DNA from: Accumulibacter sp.
GTDB taxonomy: Bacteria; Pseudomonadota; Gammaproteobacteria; Burkholderiales; Rhodocyclaceae
Length of the DNA stretch: 64,000 bases
Direction: 5' to 3'
NCBI RefSeq assembly: GCF_036625195.1
Contig: NZ_JAZKUG010000001.1
Span: forward strand, 1,302,001-1,366,000
In this document: one piece after another, positions 1 to 8,848 of the stretch
Position numbering within the stretch: position 1 is the first letter of the stretch
How the letters are laid out: the number at the start of each line of letters is the position of its first letter
Translations under genes and position numbers: made by a program
The notes under the pieces: generated by a model
The model's input: the letters and a program-made list of their open reading frames with translations, nothing else
What the model was told of the DNA's origin: nothing
Database searches by the model: none

Positions 1-881
1 TAGGCCATGGCCGCCGACACGGTCTCCTGCAGCGGCGTGAATTCGATTGTCCCGAAATCCTCGAAGGTACGGCTGGGGTCGAGCAGGATCGAGAAGACGT
101 CATCCGGTCCGAGTTCCTTGACCTCGGCCTGTGGCCTGCCCGGGACATCGAGGGCGGTGACCACCGCCTCGTAAAGTTCCTGGATGGCCACGTCCTTGCC
201 CGACGAGAAATGGTAGGCGCCGTGTCCCGTGCCGTCGATGGCCTTGAGGACGACGCGCGCGAGGTCCTTGACGAAGACGAAATCGCGCCGCGCGCGCGTG
301 ACGAAGCACTGCTTGCCGTCCTTGAGCCGCTGATAGAAGATCGGCAGCGGCCCGGCGACGTTGCGCGGCCCGACGACGTTTGCCAGACGGAAGGTCACGT
401 AGTCGACACCGGAAAGTTCGAGGTAATACTCGTTGGTGGTCTTCGAGATGGCGTAGCTGCTGCCGACCGGGTTGCGCGGATGGTCGAGGCGGATCGGCTG
501 CTGCACGGGCCGCAGGCCGTAGCAGAGTGCCGTCTGGAAATAGATGAAACGGCTGACAGCGAACTTCTTCGCCGCATCGACCATGTTCGAACCGCCGACG
601 CAGTTGGTCAGGGTGTCGTTGTACCAGTCGTCCGGATCCTTGTACGAGGCCGCGGTATGAACGATCGCCTCCGGCCTGAAATCACCGACCAGCTGGTCGA
701 TCAGTGTCTTGTTGGCGACCGAGTCGATGACTATCTTCAGCGCTGGATGGTCGGCAAGATGTTCCCGGCGCCCGGTCGCGAGGTTGTCGATGGTGACGAC
801 CTGGTCGCCCCGTGCGAGCAGCATCTCGATGATATGCGAGCCGATCTGCCCGAGCCCGCCGCTGACAAAGACCTTCATCAT
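1..881 (-). CDS. NAD-dependent epimerase/dehydratase, 3' end outside window
   Basis: This is an extended short-chain dehydrogenase acting on a nucleotide sugar. About 293 residues are visible and the reading frame is open at the left edge, so the C-terminus is missing. The N-terminus MKVFVSGGLGQIGSH carries the GxxGxxG NAD-binding turn, NLATGR follows as in UDP-hexose 4-epimerases, and SYAISK supplies the catalytic YxxxK. The ATG at 881 overlaps the stop of the preceding wbpI-like gene (ATGA), so the two are translationally coupled. The context is the last visible step of a diacetamido-uronic acid cluster, so it may epimerise that sugar or a related UDP-sugar (WbmG/WcaG-like). The exact substrate cannot be read from sequence. 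ATG 878 is an alternative start one codon later. Confidence 0.85.
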   Translation of the reverse strand, partial: MMKVFVSGGLGQIGSHIIEMLLARGDQVVTIDNLATGRREHLADHPALKIVIDSVANKTLIDQLVGDFRPEAIVHTAASYKDPDDWYNDTLTNCVGGSNMVDAAKKFAVSRFIYFQTALCYGLRPVQQPIRLDHPRNPVGSSYAISKTTNEYYLELSGVDYVTFRLANVVGPRNVAGPLPIFYQRLKDGKQCFVTRARRDFVFVKDLARVVLKAIDGTGHGAYHFSSGKDVAIQELYEAVVTALDVPGRPQAEVKELGPDDVFSILLDPSRTFEDFGTIEFTPLQETVSAAMA

Positions 882-2011
882 GCTTTCCTTGTAGATGGTG
901 AAACGTTCGAATCGACGCCAACTCGCACCGCTTGCAGCAGGCGCGAGACAATCGCTCGCGCCGCCATGCCATCGCCGTACGGGCTGCCCTGCTCGGTTCC
1001 AGTTCGACCGGCAAGGACCTCGCTGACGGCGGCGACGATCGTCGGACAGGACGCGCCCACCAGCCGATTCCAGCCAGTCTCGACGGTCTCGACCCACTCG
1101 GTCTCGTCGCGCATGGTGATGCAGGGAACACGGTAGAAGAAAGCCTCCTTCTGCACTCCGCCCGAATCCGTCAGGATCAGCCGTGCCGCCTGTTCGAGTG
1201 CCACCATGTCGAGAAAGGGCAAAGGCTCGGTTAGGGTGAGCGAATCCAGATGATGCAGCAGACCATGTTCATCGACAAGCTTGCGCGTCCGCGGGTGGAG
1301 TGGCAGGACCACCGGCAACTCGGCCGCCGTCCGCGCCAGCGCCGACAGGATCTGGTCCAGTCGTTCCGGATCGTCGGTATTTTCGGCACGATGGCAGGTG
1401 GCGAGGGCGAAACCTCCCGCCGTCAGGTGCAGACGCTGCAGCGCCTGGCTGTGTCGCCGCGCCCGGTCGCGATAGAAGAGGGCCACGTCGTACATCACGT
1501 CGCCGACGTTGGCGACACCCTCGACGATGCCTTCGGCCTGCAGGTTCCCGACCGCTGTTTGCGTCGGGCAGAAGAGCAGGCTGGAGACGCGGTCGGCCAG
1601 AATGCGGTTGATCTCTTCCGGCATGCGCATGTTGAACGAACGCAGGCCAGCCTCGACGTGCGCCACCGGCACGTGCAGCTTGGCGGCGGCCAGTGCGCCG
1701 GCGAGTGTCGAGTTGGTGTCGCCGTAGATCAGCACCCAGTCCGGCTTTTCCCGCAACAACACGGCTTCGATCGCCTCGAGCATTCGGCCCGTCATGGCAC
1801 CGTGCAGGCCGCCGGAGATCTCGAGGTTGTACAGCGGCTGCGGAATGTCCAGTTCGTCGAAGAAAACGCGGGACATGTTTTCGTCGAAGTGCTGACCCGT
1901 GTGCGCGAGGATCTCGTCGATGTCTGCCGGGAAGTCCTCGCGTATCGCGCGCGAGACGGCAGCGGCCTTGATGAACTGGGGCCGAGCGCCGACGATGGTC
2001 AATAGTCTCAT
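878..2011 (-). CDS. wbpI: UDP-sugar 2-epimerase, WbpI/WecB type
   Basis: This 377-residue protein belongs to the non-hydrolysing UDP-GlcNAc 2-epimerase family. It begins MRLLTIVGARPQFIKAA and contains HTGQH near residue 40, the GDTNST and HVEAGLRS motifs, and LTDSGGVQKEA near the C-terminus, all family hallmarks. Classical WecB makes UDP-ManNAc. Here the gene sits directly after wbpE and wbpD homologues, so the likelier reaction is 2-epimerisation of UDP-2,3-diacetamido-2,3-dideoxyglucuronate to the mannuronate (WbpI). Its ATG at 2011 overlaps the wbpE stop by four bases and its stop overlaps the next start, so it lies inside a tight operon. WecB activity cannot be excluded from sequence alone. 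Confidence 0.88.
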   Translation of the reverse strand: MRLLTIVGARPQFIKAAAVSRAIREDFPADIDEILAHTGQHFDENMSRVFFDELDIPQPLYNLEISGGLHGAMTGRMLEAIEAVLLREKPDWVLIYGDTNSTLAGALAAAKLHVPVAHVEAGLRSFNMRMPEEINRILADRVSSLLFCPTQTAVGNLQAEGIVEGVANVGDVMYDVALFYRDRARRHSQALQRLHLTAGGFALATCHRAENTDDPERLDQILSALARTAAELPVVLPLHPRTRKLVDEHGLLHHLDSLTLTEPLPFLDMVALEQAARLILTDSGGVQKEAFFYRVPCITMRDETEWVETVETGWNRLVGASCPTIVAAVSEVLAGRTGTEQGSPYGDGMAARAIVSRLLQAVRVGVDSNVSPSTRKA

Positions 2012-3114
2012 GCCGTCGCCTGCGCCAGCGCGGCAACGATCGCTTCCTGGGTCTGCTGCTCGAGATAGGGATGCATCGGCAGGCTGAGGACACGCGCCGC
2101 CACCGCGTCGGCGTGCTCCAGACTGCCCGCGATGCGGCAGCTTGCGGCGTAAGCCGGCTGCCGGTGCAAGGGCACCGGATAATGGACGGCAGTGGGAATG
2201 CCGGCCGCGGCGAGCTGCTGGAGAACGTAGTCACGCTTGTCCACCTGCACGGTGAACTGACCCCAGACACAGCTCCGATCCGGACGAACGGCCAGCCGTT
2301 GCACCTTTGGCAACTCGCGCAGCATTTCCAGGTAGCGTGCACCGACGGCGATGCGTTCTTCGATCTCCTGGTCGAACTGCTCCAGCTTGGCGAGGACGAT
2401 CGCGCACTGGAGCGTGTCCATGCGGCCGCCAACGCCGACGCGGGTGTGGAAATAGCGCCGCTCCTGACCATGCACGCGAAGCTCCCGCATGGCTTTGGCG
2501 AGACCGTCGTCGTTGGTGAATATTGCGCCGCCATCACCGTAACAACCGAGTGGCTTGCTGGGAAAGAAGCTCGTGCAACCGATGCTCGACAGGTTGCAGC
2601 TCCGCGCTCCGCGGTAGGTCGCGCCGAAGCTCTGCGCTGCATCCTCGATCACGGGAATGTCGCCGTGACGGCGGGCAATGGAGCCGATCTCTGCCATGTC
2701 GGCGACCTGGCCATAAAGCGAGACCGGCATGATCGCGCGGGTTCTTGCCGTGATCGCCGCGGCAACGAGCTTGGCGTCGATGTTGCAGGTGTCGGGCTCG
2801 ACATCGACGAAGACCGGTGTGGCACCTGCCAGTGCGATCACTTCCGCCGTCGCGACGAAGGTGAATGGCGTCGTGATCACTTCGTCCCCCGGTCCGACCC
2901 CGAGGGCCATCAAAGAGATCAGCAGGGCTTCGGTTCCCGAAGCGGCGGTGATGCAGTGCGCACACCCGGTGTACTGCTCCAGCCGCTGTTCCAGCTCCCG
3001 GACTTCCGGGCCCATGATGTACTGGCCGTGATCGAGCACCCGCTGCATGCGCTCATGGATCGGGCCGCGGAGGGAGGCGTATTGTGCCTTGAGGTCAATG
3101 AATTGGATGCTCAT
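2008..3114 (-). CDS. wbpE: PLP-dependent sugar aminotransferase, WbpE type
   Basis: This 368-residue DegT/DnrJ/EryC1/StrS family aminotransferase begins MSIQFIDLKAQYASLR, the usual start of WbpE-like enzymes. The PLP lysine lies in FFPSKPLGCYGDGGA (near residue 184), preceded by VIEDAAQSFGA where the cofactor-binding aspartate sits. In the diacetamido-uronate route this enzyme transaminates the 3-keto sugar made by WbpB, using glutamate, to give the 3-amino sugar that WbpD then acetylates. The order around it (wbpB, a flavoprotein, wbpD, wbpE, wbpI) supports that assignment. It is cytoplasmic. The 69-bp gap to wbpD upstream is the only break in the middle of the cluster. Confidence 0.9.
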   Translation of the reverse strand: MSIQFIDLKAQYASLRGPIHERMQRVLDHGQYIMGPEVRELEQRLEQYTGCAHCITAASGTEALLISLMALGVGPGDEVITTPFTFVATAEVIALAGATPVFVDVEPDTCNIDAKLVAAAITARTRAIMPVSLYGQVADMAEIGSIARRHGDIPVIEDAAQSFGATYRGARSCNLSSIGCTSFFPSKPLGCYGDGGAIFTNDDGLAKAMRELRVHGQERRYFHTRVGVGGRMDTLQCAIVLAKLEQFDQEIEERIAVGARYLEMLRELPKVQRLAVRPDRSCVWGQFTVQVDKRDYVLQQLAAAGIPTAVHYPVPLHRQPAYAASCRIAGSLEHADAVAARVLSLPMHPYLEQQTQEAIVAALAQATA

Positions 3115-3183
3115 GCGTGTCCTGCTGCCTGACGGTTGATGCGGGTGCCTTCCGCTGATCTCCGGGAGGCTGTCGGTCGGATG

Positions 3184-3816
3184 TCAGTGCCCATGCTGCC
3201 CGGCATCCGGCGGTACCTGCGGGTTGCTCTGGATGCCCTGCAGGCAGCTGACCTGCCCTTCCCGAAGCAAATAGCGCACCGCCGTCGCCGGGCAGTACGC
3301 TTCTCCTTCCCCACTGAGCGGCAGATCAAGGCGTTCGCCGTGCTGGCTGATCCAGCCGATCTGTCGCGCGGGAACGCCCGCCATCAGCGCGTAGGCGGGG
3401 ACGTCCCGATTGACCACCGCGCCGGCAGCGACAAAGGCGTACTCGCCGATGGTCACGCCACAGACGATCGTGCAGTTGGCGCCGAGCGTCGCACCCTGCC
3501 TGACGAGCGTATCGCGGTACTCGTGCTTGCGCGACACGTGGCTGCGCGGGTTGTAGACGTTGGTGAAGACCATGCTCGGGCCGCAAAAGACGTCGTCCTC
3601 GAGCGTTACGTTGTCGTAAACCGAAACGTTGTTCTGGATCTTGACGTTGTTGCCGATGATCACCTTGTTGCCCACGAAGACGTTCTGACCCAGCGAACAG
3701 CCGCTGCCGATGCGAGCCTCGCTGCAAACATGTACCCACTGCCAAATTCGGGTATTGTCGCCGACTGTCGCGCCGCTGTCGATGATTGCCGTCGAATCTG
3801 CCGTATAGCCGCTCAT
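3184..3816 (-). CDS. wbpD: Sugar N-acetyltransferase, left-handed beta-helix, WbpD type
   Basis: This acyltransferase of about 210 residues is made of hexapeptide repeats: IIDSGATVGDNTRIW, ARIGSGCSLGQNVFVGN, KVIIGNNVKIQNNVSV and later VTIGEYAFVAAGAVV. It matches WbpD-like UDP-2-acetamido-3-amino-2,3-dideoxyglucuronate 3-N-acetyltransferases, which use acetyl-CoA. I chose ATG 3816 (MSGYTADST) because a GGGAGGG ribosome binding site lies four bases before it. The longer open frame back to 3891 adds residues unlike the family. The C-terminal stretch after the helix, about 30 residues, is longer than usual and low in recognisable motif. It is the third visible step of the pathway and lies 13 bp after the flavoprotein gene. 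Confidence 0.88.
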   Translation of the reverse strand: MSGYTADSTAIIDSGATVGDNTRIWQWVHVCSEARIGSGCSLGQNVFVGNKVIIGNNVKIQNNVSVYDNVTLEDDVFCGPSMVFTNVYNPRSHVSRKHEYRDTLVRQGATLGANCTIVCGVTIGEYAFVAAGAVVNRDVPAYALMAGVPARQIGWISQHGERLDLPLSGEGEAYCPATAVRYLLREGQVSCLQGIQSNPQVPPDAGQHGH

Positions 3817-3829
3817 GACCCTCCCGGAT

Positions 3830-4897
3830 TCAGTGAATGTGATCGGAAACCCTTCTCGCCAGCGCTGGAGCGGTCGTCCACTTGCCGCCAAAGACGCTGA
3901 TCAGCGCACCGTCACGGTGCACGGCGTACTCACGCGTGGTCTGCGCCGGGTTGCTGGCCGAGTACAGCAGCGGCCGAACACCGGCAAACACCTCAATCAC
4001 GCGGCGAGCATCGCCTGCAGTCGGAAGATAATGCCCGACGGCCGTCAGCAGGTAATCCAGCTCGCCTGGATCGCAGACCACCGGATCGTCGAGCGACTGC
4101 CGAATTTCGGTCGTGCCGACCAGCGTTCGTCCCTGCCAGGGAAGGACGAAAACGATTCGCGGCTCGCAAGGGACTTCGAGGACGTAAGCCTGCGGACAAG
4201 GACGATCAATGACCAGATGGCTGCCGCGCACCAGATCGAGGCGGTACGGCGAGCCAATCCCGCTCTGCTCGAGCAGGCGCTCCGCCCAAGGCCCGCAGAC
4301 GTTGATCAGGCGTTCGTGGCGGACTGAAGTGCCACCGGCGAAGTCAATCCGGCCATTGCGATCGACGCGGCGCACCTCGCAATGCTCCTGCAGCACCGCA
4401 CCGGCTGCCTGCGCCTGCCCGGCGACCCACAAGCCCAGTGCCCGATCGTCCATCTGGCCATCGGAGAAGGCGTAGCCGCCGACCAGTCCCGCACGCCGCA
4501 GTTCCGGGTCGGCCTGTGCGATTTGTCGGGCCGTACGCCAGCTCGCGGCCGGCAGTGCGCTTCTCCCCGCCAGCGAGTCGTAGAGGAACAGCCCGGAACG
4601 GATCAGCCAGCGCGAACGACGGCCACCACGGTAGATCGGCAACAACAAGCGCAGTGGCCGAGTCAGTCCAGGCACTCGCGCCAGCCAGCTGTCGCGCTCG
4701 CGCAGTGCCTCTCGCACCAGCCGGAATTCGAGGTTCTCGAGATAGCGGAGCCCGCCGTGCAGCAGTTTGGACGAGCGCGAGCTGGTCTCCGCCAGCAACC
4801 GGTTGCGTTCGTACAGGCGCACGCTGTGGCCGCGCAGTTGCAGCTGCCAAGCGCAACATAGACCGTTGATGCCGCCACCAACGATGCCGATGTCCAT
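3830..4897 (-). CDS. GlpD-like FAD-dependent oxidoreductase (DAO fold) inside sugar cluster
   Basis: This 355-residue flavoprotein starts MDIGIVGGGINGLCCAWQL, an FAD-binding Rossmann GxGxxG. It then has SSRSSKLLHGGLRYLE near residue 40 and FGGKWTT near the C-terminus, signatures of the glycerol-3-phosphate dehydrogenase GlpD. It lacks the C-terminal alpha-helical domain of true GlpD (about 500 residues), so it is a shorter DAO-family enzyme. It lies between wbpB and wbpD with gaps of 7 and 13 bp, so it is clearly co-transcribed with sugar biosynthesis genes. A role in oxidising a polyol-phosphate or polymer precursor is possible, but the substrate is unknown. The track-like TTG one codon earlier was rejected in favour of ATG 4897. 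Confidence 0.8.
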   Translation of the reverse strand: MDIGIVGGGINGLCCAWQLQLRGHSVRLYERNRLLAETSSRSSKLLHGGLRYLENLEFRLVREALRERDSWLARVPGLTRPLRLLLPIYRGGRRSRWLIRSGLFLYDSLAGRSALPAASWRTARQIAQADPELRRAGLVGGYAFSDGQMDDRALGLWVAGQAQAAGAVLQEHCEVRRVDRNGRIDFAGGTSVRHERLINVCGPWAERLLEQSGIGSPYRLDLVRGSHLVIDRPCPQAYVLEVPCEPRIVFVLPWQGRTLVGTTEIRQSLDDPVVCDPGELDYLLTAVGHYLPTAGDARRVIEVFAGVRPLLYSASNPAQTTREYAVHRDGALISVFGGKWTTAPALARRVSDHIH

Positions 4898-4904
4898 CAA
4901 GCGG

Positions 4905-5957
4905 TCAGTATTCCAGAGGCAAGGCTATCTCGCGTCCATCGCGGGCCGACAGGTAGGCTGCGATCAGGACTTCGAGGGACTTCAGGCCTTCACGTCCATC
5001 GACCTCTGGTTCCGCATCGCCACGCAGCACGTCGACGACGTTGCGGTAGTACAGCGGGTGACCGAAGCCGTAGACCGAGGTGGTCTCGTAGTTCGCGGTC
5101 TTGATGTCGGCATCGTAGTCACGCTGATCGGCGAAGTCCCAGACCTGAATGTCGTTGACCGCGACGCCGCCGATACGGACGGTTCCCTTCTCCCCAAGAA
5201 TGGTGATCGAGCCTTCGAGGTTCCTCGGGTAGGTGAGCATGGTGACACTCATCGAGCCGAGAGCCCCGCTGCGCCAGCGAATGTTGAGCACACCGGTATC
5301 TTCGACCTGGATGTCCCGTGCCAGAGTTGCCGTCATCGCGGTGACGCTGGCGACCGGGCCGACCAGCCAGTCGACGAGGTCGACATAGTGGCTGGCCTGG
5401 TTCATGAAGGCGCCGCCGTCAAGTTCCCAGGTCCCGCGCCACTTCGCGGAATCGTAGTACTCCTGGGGGCGTGACCAGAAGACGTTGATGCTGACCATAT
5501 AGACCTTGCCGAAGCGCTTTTCGTCGAAGGCCCGTTTCAGCATCTGCAGGGTCGAGTTGCGGCGGTTCTGCTTGACGACCAGCAGTCGCACGTTCGCCTG
5601 GTCGCAGGCGCGCACCATGCGAACGCCGTCCTGCCAGCGAGTCGCCATCGGCTTTTCGGTGACCACGTTGACACCGTGCGTGGCAGCCAGGACCGCCTGG
5701 TCGGGATGCAGGCCGCTTGGCGTACACAGCGCGACGACGTCGAGCGACTCCTTGCGCAGCATTTCGTCCATGCGCGCATAGCCTCTGACCGGGTATTTCT
5801 CCAGGTGGGCGTCGAGAACGGAGCGGTCATTGTCGCAGACGGCGGCCAACTCGAGGTCATTGCCGTGGGTCTCGATCGAACCGAAGTGGTTTTTCGAGAT
5901 GCGACCACATCCCACTACCCCGACGCGGATGCGGCGTCCCTGAATCGTCTTGAACAT
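4905..5957 (-). CDS. wbpB: Gfo/Idh/MocA family nucleotide-sugar dehydrogenase, WbpB type
   Basis: This 350-residue NAD(P)-dependent oxidoreductase begins MFKTIQGRRIRVGVVGCGRI, a Rossmann GxGxxG. It carries the family EKPMA motif (VVTEKPMAT), whose lysine is catalytic. WbpB oxidises the 3-hydroxyl of UDP-GlcNAcA, giving the keto sugar used by WbpE. ATG 5957 is preferred because an AGGAAC Shine-Dalgarno lies nine bases upstream and the Rossmann fold begins right after it. The frame open to 6038 adds an unlikely leader. WbpA, the UDP-GlcNAc 6-dehydrogenase that would supply its substrate, is not in this window. The gene is the first of the tight six-gene run. The 189 bp upstream probably hold its promoter. 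Confidence 0.88.
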   Translation of the reverse strand: MFKTIQGRRIRVGVVGCGRISKNHFGSIETHGNDLELAAVCDNDRSVLDAHLEKYPVRGYARMDEMLRKESLDVVALCTPSGLHPDQAVLAATHGVNVVTEKPMATRWQDGVRMVRACDQANVRLLVVKQNRRNSTLQMLKRAFDEKRFGKVYMVSINVFWSRPQEYYDSAKWRGTWELDGGAFMNQASHYVDLVDWLVGPVASVTAMTATLARDIQVEDTGVLNIRWRSGALGSMSVTMLTYPRNLEGSITILGEKGTVRIGGVAVNDIQVWDFADQRDYDADIKTANYETTSVYGFGHPLYYRNVVDVLRGDAEPEVDGREGLKSLEVLIAAYLSARDGREIALPLEY

Positions 5958-6146
5958 CGGTTGGAGTTCCTGTTGGCAGGCGATCCGGAGTCCTGCAGCC
6001 GTGTCGGCTGGTGAAAAACCGGTATCGCACAAAGGCACGCATGATACCTGCAGGGGGTTGGCTCTTCAAGGATGCCGTGCCAACAGGACAGCGCGCGGCA
6101 GGGCGCCGTGCGACGCGCAGGACTCCCGGTCCGCGCACGGGTCGTC

Positions 6147-7025
6147 TCAGAATGGCCTTTCGCGCAGCAGGGCAAGCAGGTACTCGCCGTAGCCGCTCTT
6201 GGTCAAGGGTTGCGCCAGCGACTCGAGTTGTTCGGCGGTGATCCAGTCGTGACGGAAGGCGATCTCCTCGGGGCAGGCCACTTTCAGCCCCTGCCGGTGC
6301 TCGATCGTCGCGATGAACTGTCCCGCACCAAGGAGGCTTTCATGCGTCCCCGTATCGAGCCAGGCATAGCCGCGGCCCATCAGCTCGACGTTGAGCTGCC
6401 CCTGTGTCAGGTAGGAACGCGTCAGATCGATGATCTCGAGCTCGCCGCGTGCCGACGGCTTGAGGCCCTTGGCGAGTTCGGTCACTTGATTGTCATAGAA
6501 ATAGAGGCCGGTGACCGCGTAGTTCGATTTTGGTGCCTGCGGCTTTTCCTCCAGGCTCAGCACCCTGCCGTCGCTGTCGAACTCCGCCACGCCGTAGCGT
6601 TCCGGATCATGTACGTGGTACGCGAATATCGTGCTGCCGGTCGCGCGTTCGCCTGCCCGGGCGAGCAACTTCTGGAAGCTGTGACCGTAGAAGATGTTGT
6701 CACCGAGCACCAGTGCCGACGGATCATCGCCGAGAAAGTCCGCGCCGATGATGAAAGCCTGCGGCAGCCCATCCGGGCTGTGTTGCACCGCGTAGCTCAG
6801 GGAGAGTCCCCAGCGCGAGCCGTCGCCGAGCAGCTGGGCGAAGCGCGGCGTGTCCTGTGGTGTCGAAATGACCAGAATCTCGCGGATACCAGCCAGCATC
6901 AGCGTACTCAGCGGATAGTAGATCATCGGTTTGTCGAATACCGGCAGCAGCTGTTTGCTGATGGCCAGGGTGGCCGGGTGAAGGCGAGTGCCGGAGCCCC
7001 CGGCAAGGATGATCCCTTTGCGCAT
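6147..7025 (-). CDS. rmlA: Glucose-1-phosphate thymidylyltransferase
   Basis: This 292-residue enzyme makes dTDP-glucose from glucose-1-phosphate and dTTP, the first step to dTDP-rhamnose and other dTDP-sugars. It shows the nucleotidyltransferase signature GIILAGGSGTRLHP at the N-terminus, SKQLLPVFDKPMIYYP, LVLGDNIFYGH and EEKPQAPKSNYAVTGLYFYD, all typical of RmlA/RfbA, and the usual length. A CGGAGGG ribosome binding site precedes ATG 7025. The partner genes rmlB, rmlC and rmlD are not in the window, so this copy is an orphan. It is transcribed towards the wbp genes and separated from wbpB by 189 bp, so shared transcription is possible but not shown. Confidence 0.95.
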   Translation of the reverse strand: MRKGIILAGGSGTRLHPATLAISKQLLPVFDKPMIYYPLSTLMLAGIREILVISTPQDTPRFAQLLGDGSRWGLSLSYAVQHSPDGLPQAFIIGADFLGDDPSALVLGDNIFYGHSFQKLLARAGERATGSTIFAYHVHDPERYGVAEFDSDGRVLSLEEKPQAPKSNYAVTGLYFYDNQVTELAKGLKPSARGELEIIDLTRSYLTQGQLNVELMGRGYAWLDTGTHESLLGAGQFIATIEHRQGLKVACPEEIAFRHDWITAEQLESLAQPLTKSGYGEYLLALLRERPF

Positions 7026-7203
7026 CGTGAACAGCCCTCCGGTTGACAGAAAAGCGCGAGTTTAAGGCTTTTCCCGACGGGGTTGCTCGTCGGCAGAATC
7101 AGCGGAAGGCGTTCGCCGATCACGATCGGCACTGCCCAGCGTCAGGAAAGCTGAGGTAACATCGCGCTCTGTTGGCATTTTGCGCCGGTGCACGGCGAAG
7201 GTG

Positions 7204-7977
7204 ATGGGCGCGCAGATGAGGTGGAGTCCCGGGCAGTATCTCAGGTTCGCCGACGCCCGGTTGCGGCCGGCGCTCGATCTCCTGGCCAGGCTGGGCGATT
7301 CCGAGCCCCGGCGAATCGTCGATCTCGGCTGCGGTGCCGGCAACGTCACCCGGCTGCTTGCCGAGCGCTGGCCGGCGGCGACGGTCATCGGCCTGGACAG
7401 TGATGTGGCGATGCTCGCCAGAGCCGCCAGCACACCGTCCGCCGTAGTATGGCAGCAGGCAGACATCGCCAGCTGGCGGGCCGACACCAGTCCCGACCTG
7501 CTGTTTTCGAATGCGGCTCTGCATTGGCTGCCGGATCACGGCAGGCTTCTGCCCGAACTCGTCGGGCAACTGTCTCCGGATGGCGTCCTGGCAGTCCAGG
7601 TGCCGGCCAACTTTGGCGAGCCGGCGCACCGCATCCTGCGCCAGCTCGCTGCCGAGGCCGGCTGGCGCGATGCGTTGGGCAGTGCGCGCATGGGCAGCAT
7701 CCTGTCCCCTGCCGAATACGAGCAGCTGCTGCGGCCGCTCTGCAGTCATCTGGAGTTGTGGGAGACCACCTACTGGCATGTCTTGAGCGGCGAGGACCCG
7801 ATCATCGAATGGATGAAGGGGACGACACTCTTGCCCTTCATTGAGCGGCTCGACGAGTCCGCCGCCGACCGCTTCCTCGCCGCCTATCGCGAGCGGCTGG
7901 TTGCCGTCCATCCGCCCGCTGCGGACGGCACGACGCTCTTTCCTTTCAAGCGCCTGTTCTTTGTCGCCCGGCGCTGA
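7204..7977 (+). CDS. tam: Trans-aconitate 2-methyltransferase-like SAM methyltransferase
   Basis: This is a class I methyltransferase of 257 residues. VDLGCGAGN is the SAM-binding motif I, LFSNAALHWLPDH matches the Tam motif IV region, and the C-terminal FPFKRLFFVARR matches E. coli Tam (252 residues) closely. Tam detoxifies trans-aconitate, a by-product that inhibits aconitase, by methylating it in the cytoplasm. I prefer ATG 7204, which follows a GAAGG box, over the TTG at 7180. The gene runs directly into a TSUP transporter six bases downstream, so the two are probably one operon. It is divergent from rmlA across about 180 bp. Confidence 0.82.
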   Translation: MGAQMRWSPGQYLRFADARLRPALDLLARLGDSEPRRIVDLGCGAGNVTRLLAERWPAATVIGLDSDVAMLARAASTPSAVVWQQADIASWRADTSPDLLFSNAALHWLPDHGRLLPELVGQLSPDGVLAVQVPANFGEPAHRILRQLAAEAGWRDALGSARMGSILSPAEYEQLLRPLCSHLELWETTYWHVLSGEDPIIEWMKGTTLLPFIERLDESAADRFLAAYRERLVAVHPPAADGTTLFPFKRLFFVARR

Positions 7978-7983
7978 ACCAGC

Positions 7984-8757
7984 ATGTACGGACTCGATGC
8001 CCTGCCGCTGGTGGGGCTTGCGGTCGCAGCCCTGTTTGCCGGCTTCATCGATGCGGTCGTCGGGGGCGGCGGCCTGATCCAGATCCCCGCACTGTTCCAG
8101 ACGCTGCCACGCGAGCTGCCAGCAACGCTGTTCGGGACGAACAAGTTTTCCAGCATCTTCGGGACGAGCAGCGCCGCCTGGCGTTATGCCCGGCGTGTCG
8201 AGATGCCGTGGCGCACGACCCTGCCGGCGGCCGGGGCGGCGCTGGCCTGTTCCTACCTTGGTGCGATGGCTGTGGCCTGGCTGCCGCCCGCGGTGCTGCG
8301 GCCACTGATCCTGCTGCTGTTGATCGCGGCAGCCGCCTACACCTTCGCCCGCAGCGACTTCGGCAGCATTCACCGTCCACAGCATGCCGGGCGACGCGAG
8401 TTTGCCTACGCACTGCTGCTGGGCGGGGTCATCGGCTTCTACGACGGCTTCTTTGGCCCGGGCACCGGCAGTTTCCTGATCTTCCTCTTCATCCGTTTCT
8501 TTGGCTTCGACTTCCTGCACGCCTCGGCGGCGGCGAAAGTGGTCAATGTGGCGACCAACCTGGCGGCGCTCGGCTTCTTCGTCCCGCACGGCCATCTCCT
8601 GCCCTTGCTGGCGGTGATGATGGCGGCCTGCAATGTGGTCGGCTCGTTTCTAGGCACACATCTCGCGCTGCGCCATGGCAGCGCCTTCGTCAGGCGGGCT
8701 TTCCTCGCCGTCGTCAGCGTCTTCATCCTCAAGTTCGCTCACGACACTTTCCATTAG
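7984..8757 (+). CDS. TSUP (TauE/SafE) family membrane transporter
   Basis: This 257-residue integral membrane protein carries the family features: a first segment ending FIDAVVGGGGLIQIPAL, and a mid-protein repeat of the same element, FYDGFFGPGTGSFLIFLFI. About eight hydrophobic segments are visible. TSUP proteins export small organic or sulfur anions such as sulfite or sulfoacetate, and the substrate cannot be predicted here. It starts six bases after the tam-like gene and is likely co-transcribed with it. The next gene, livK, starts 91 bp downstream with its own strong ribosome binding site. Confidence 0.85.
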   Translation: MYGLDALPLVGLAVAALFAGFIDAVVGGGGLIQIPALFQTLPRELPATLFGTNKFSSIFGTSSAAWRYARRVEMPWRTTLPAAGAALACSYLGAMAVAWLPPAVLRPLILLLLIAAAAYTFARSDFGSIHRPQHAGRREFAYALLLGGVIGFYDGFFGPGTGSFLIFLFIRFFGFDFLHASAAAKVVNVATNLAALGFFVPHGHLLPLLAVMMAACNVVGSFLGTHLALRHGSAFVRRAFLAVVSVFILKFAHDTFH

Positions 8758-8848
8758 ACTTGTCTCACGCTGCCCGTGGCCGCACAATGGTTACCTGCTG
8801 CCGCCCGCTCACCGGCTGCAGGAGTTCGGGCAACTTACGGGAGGACGT

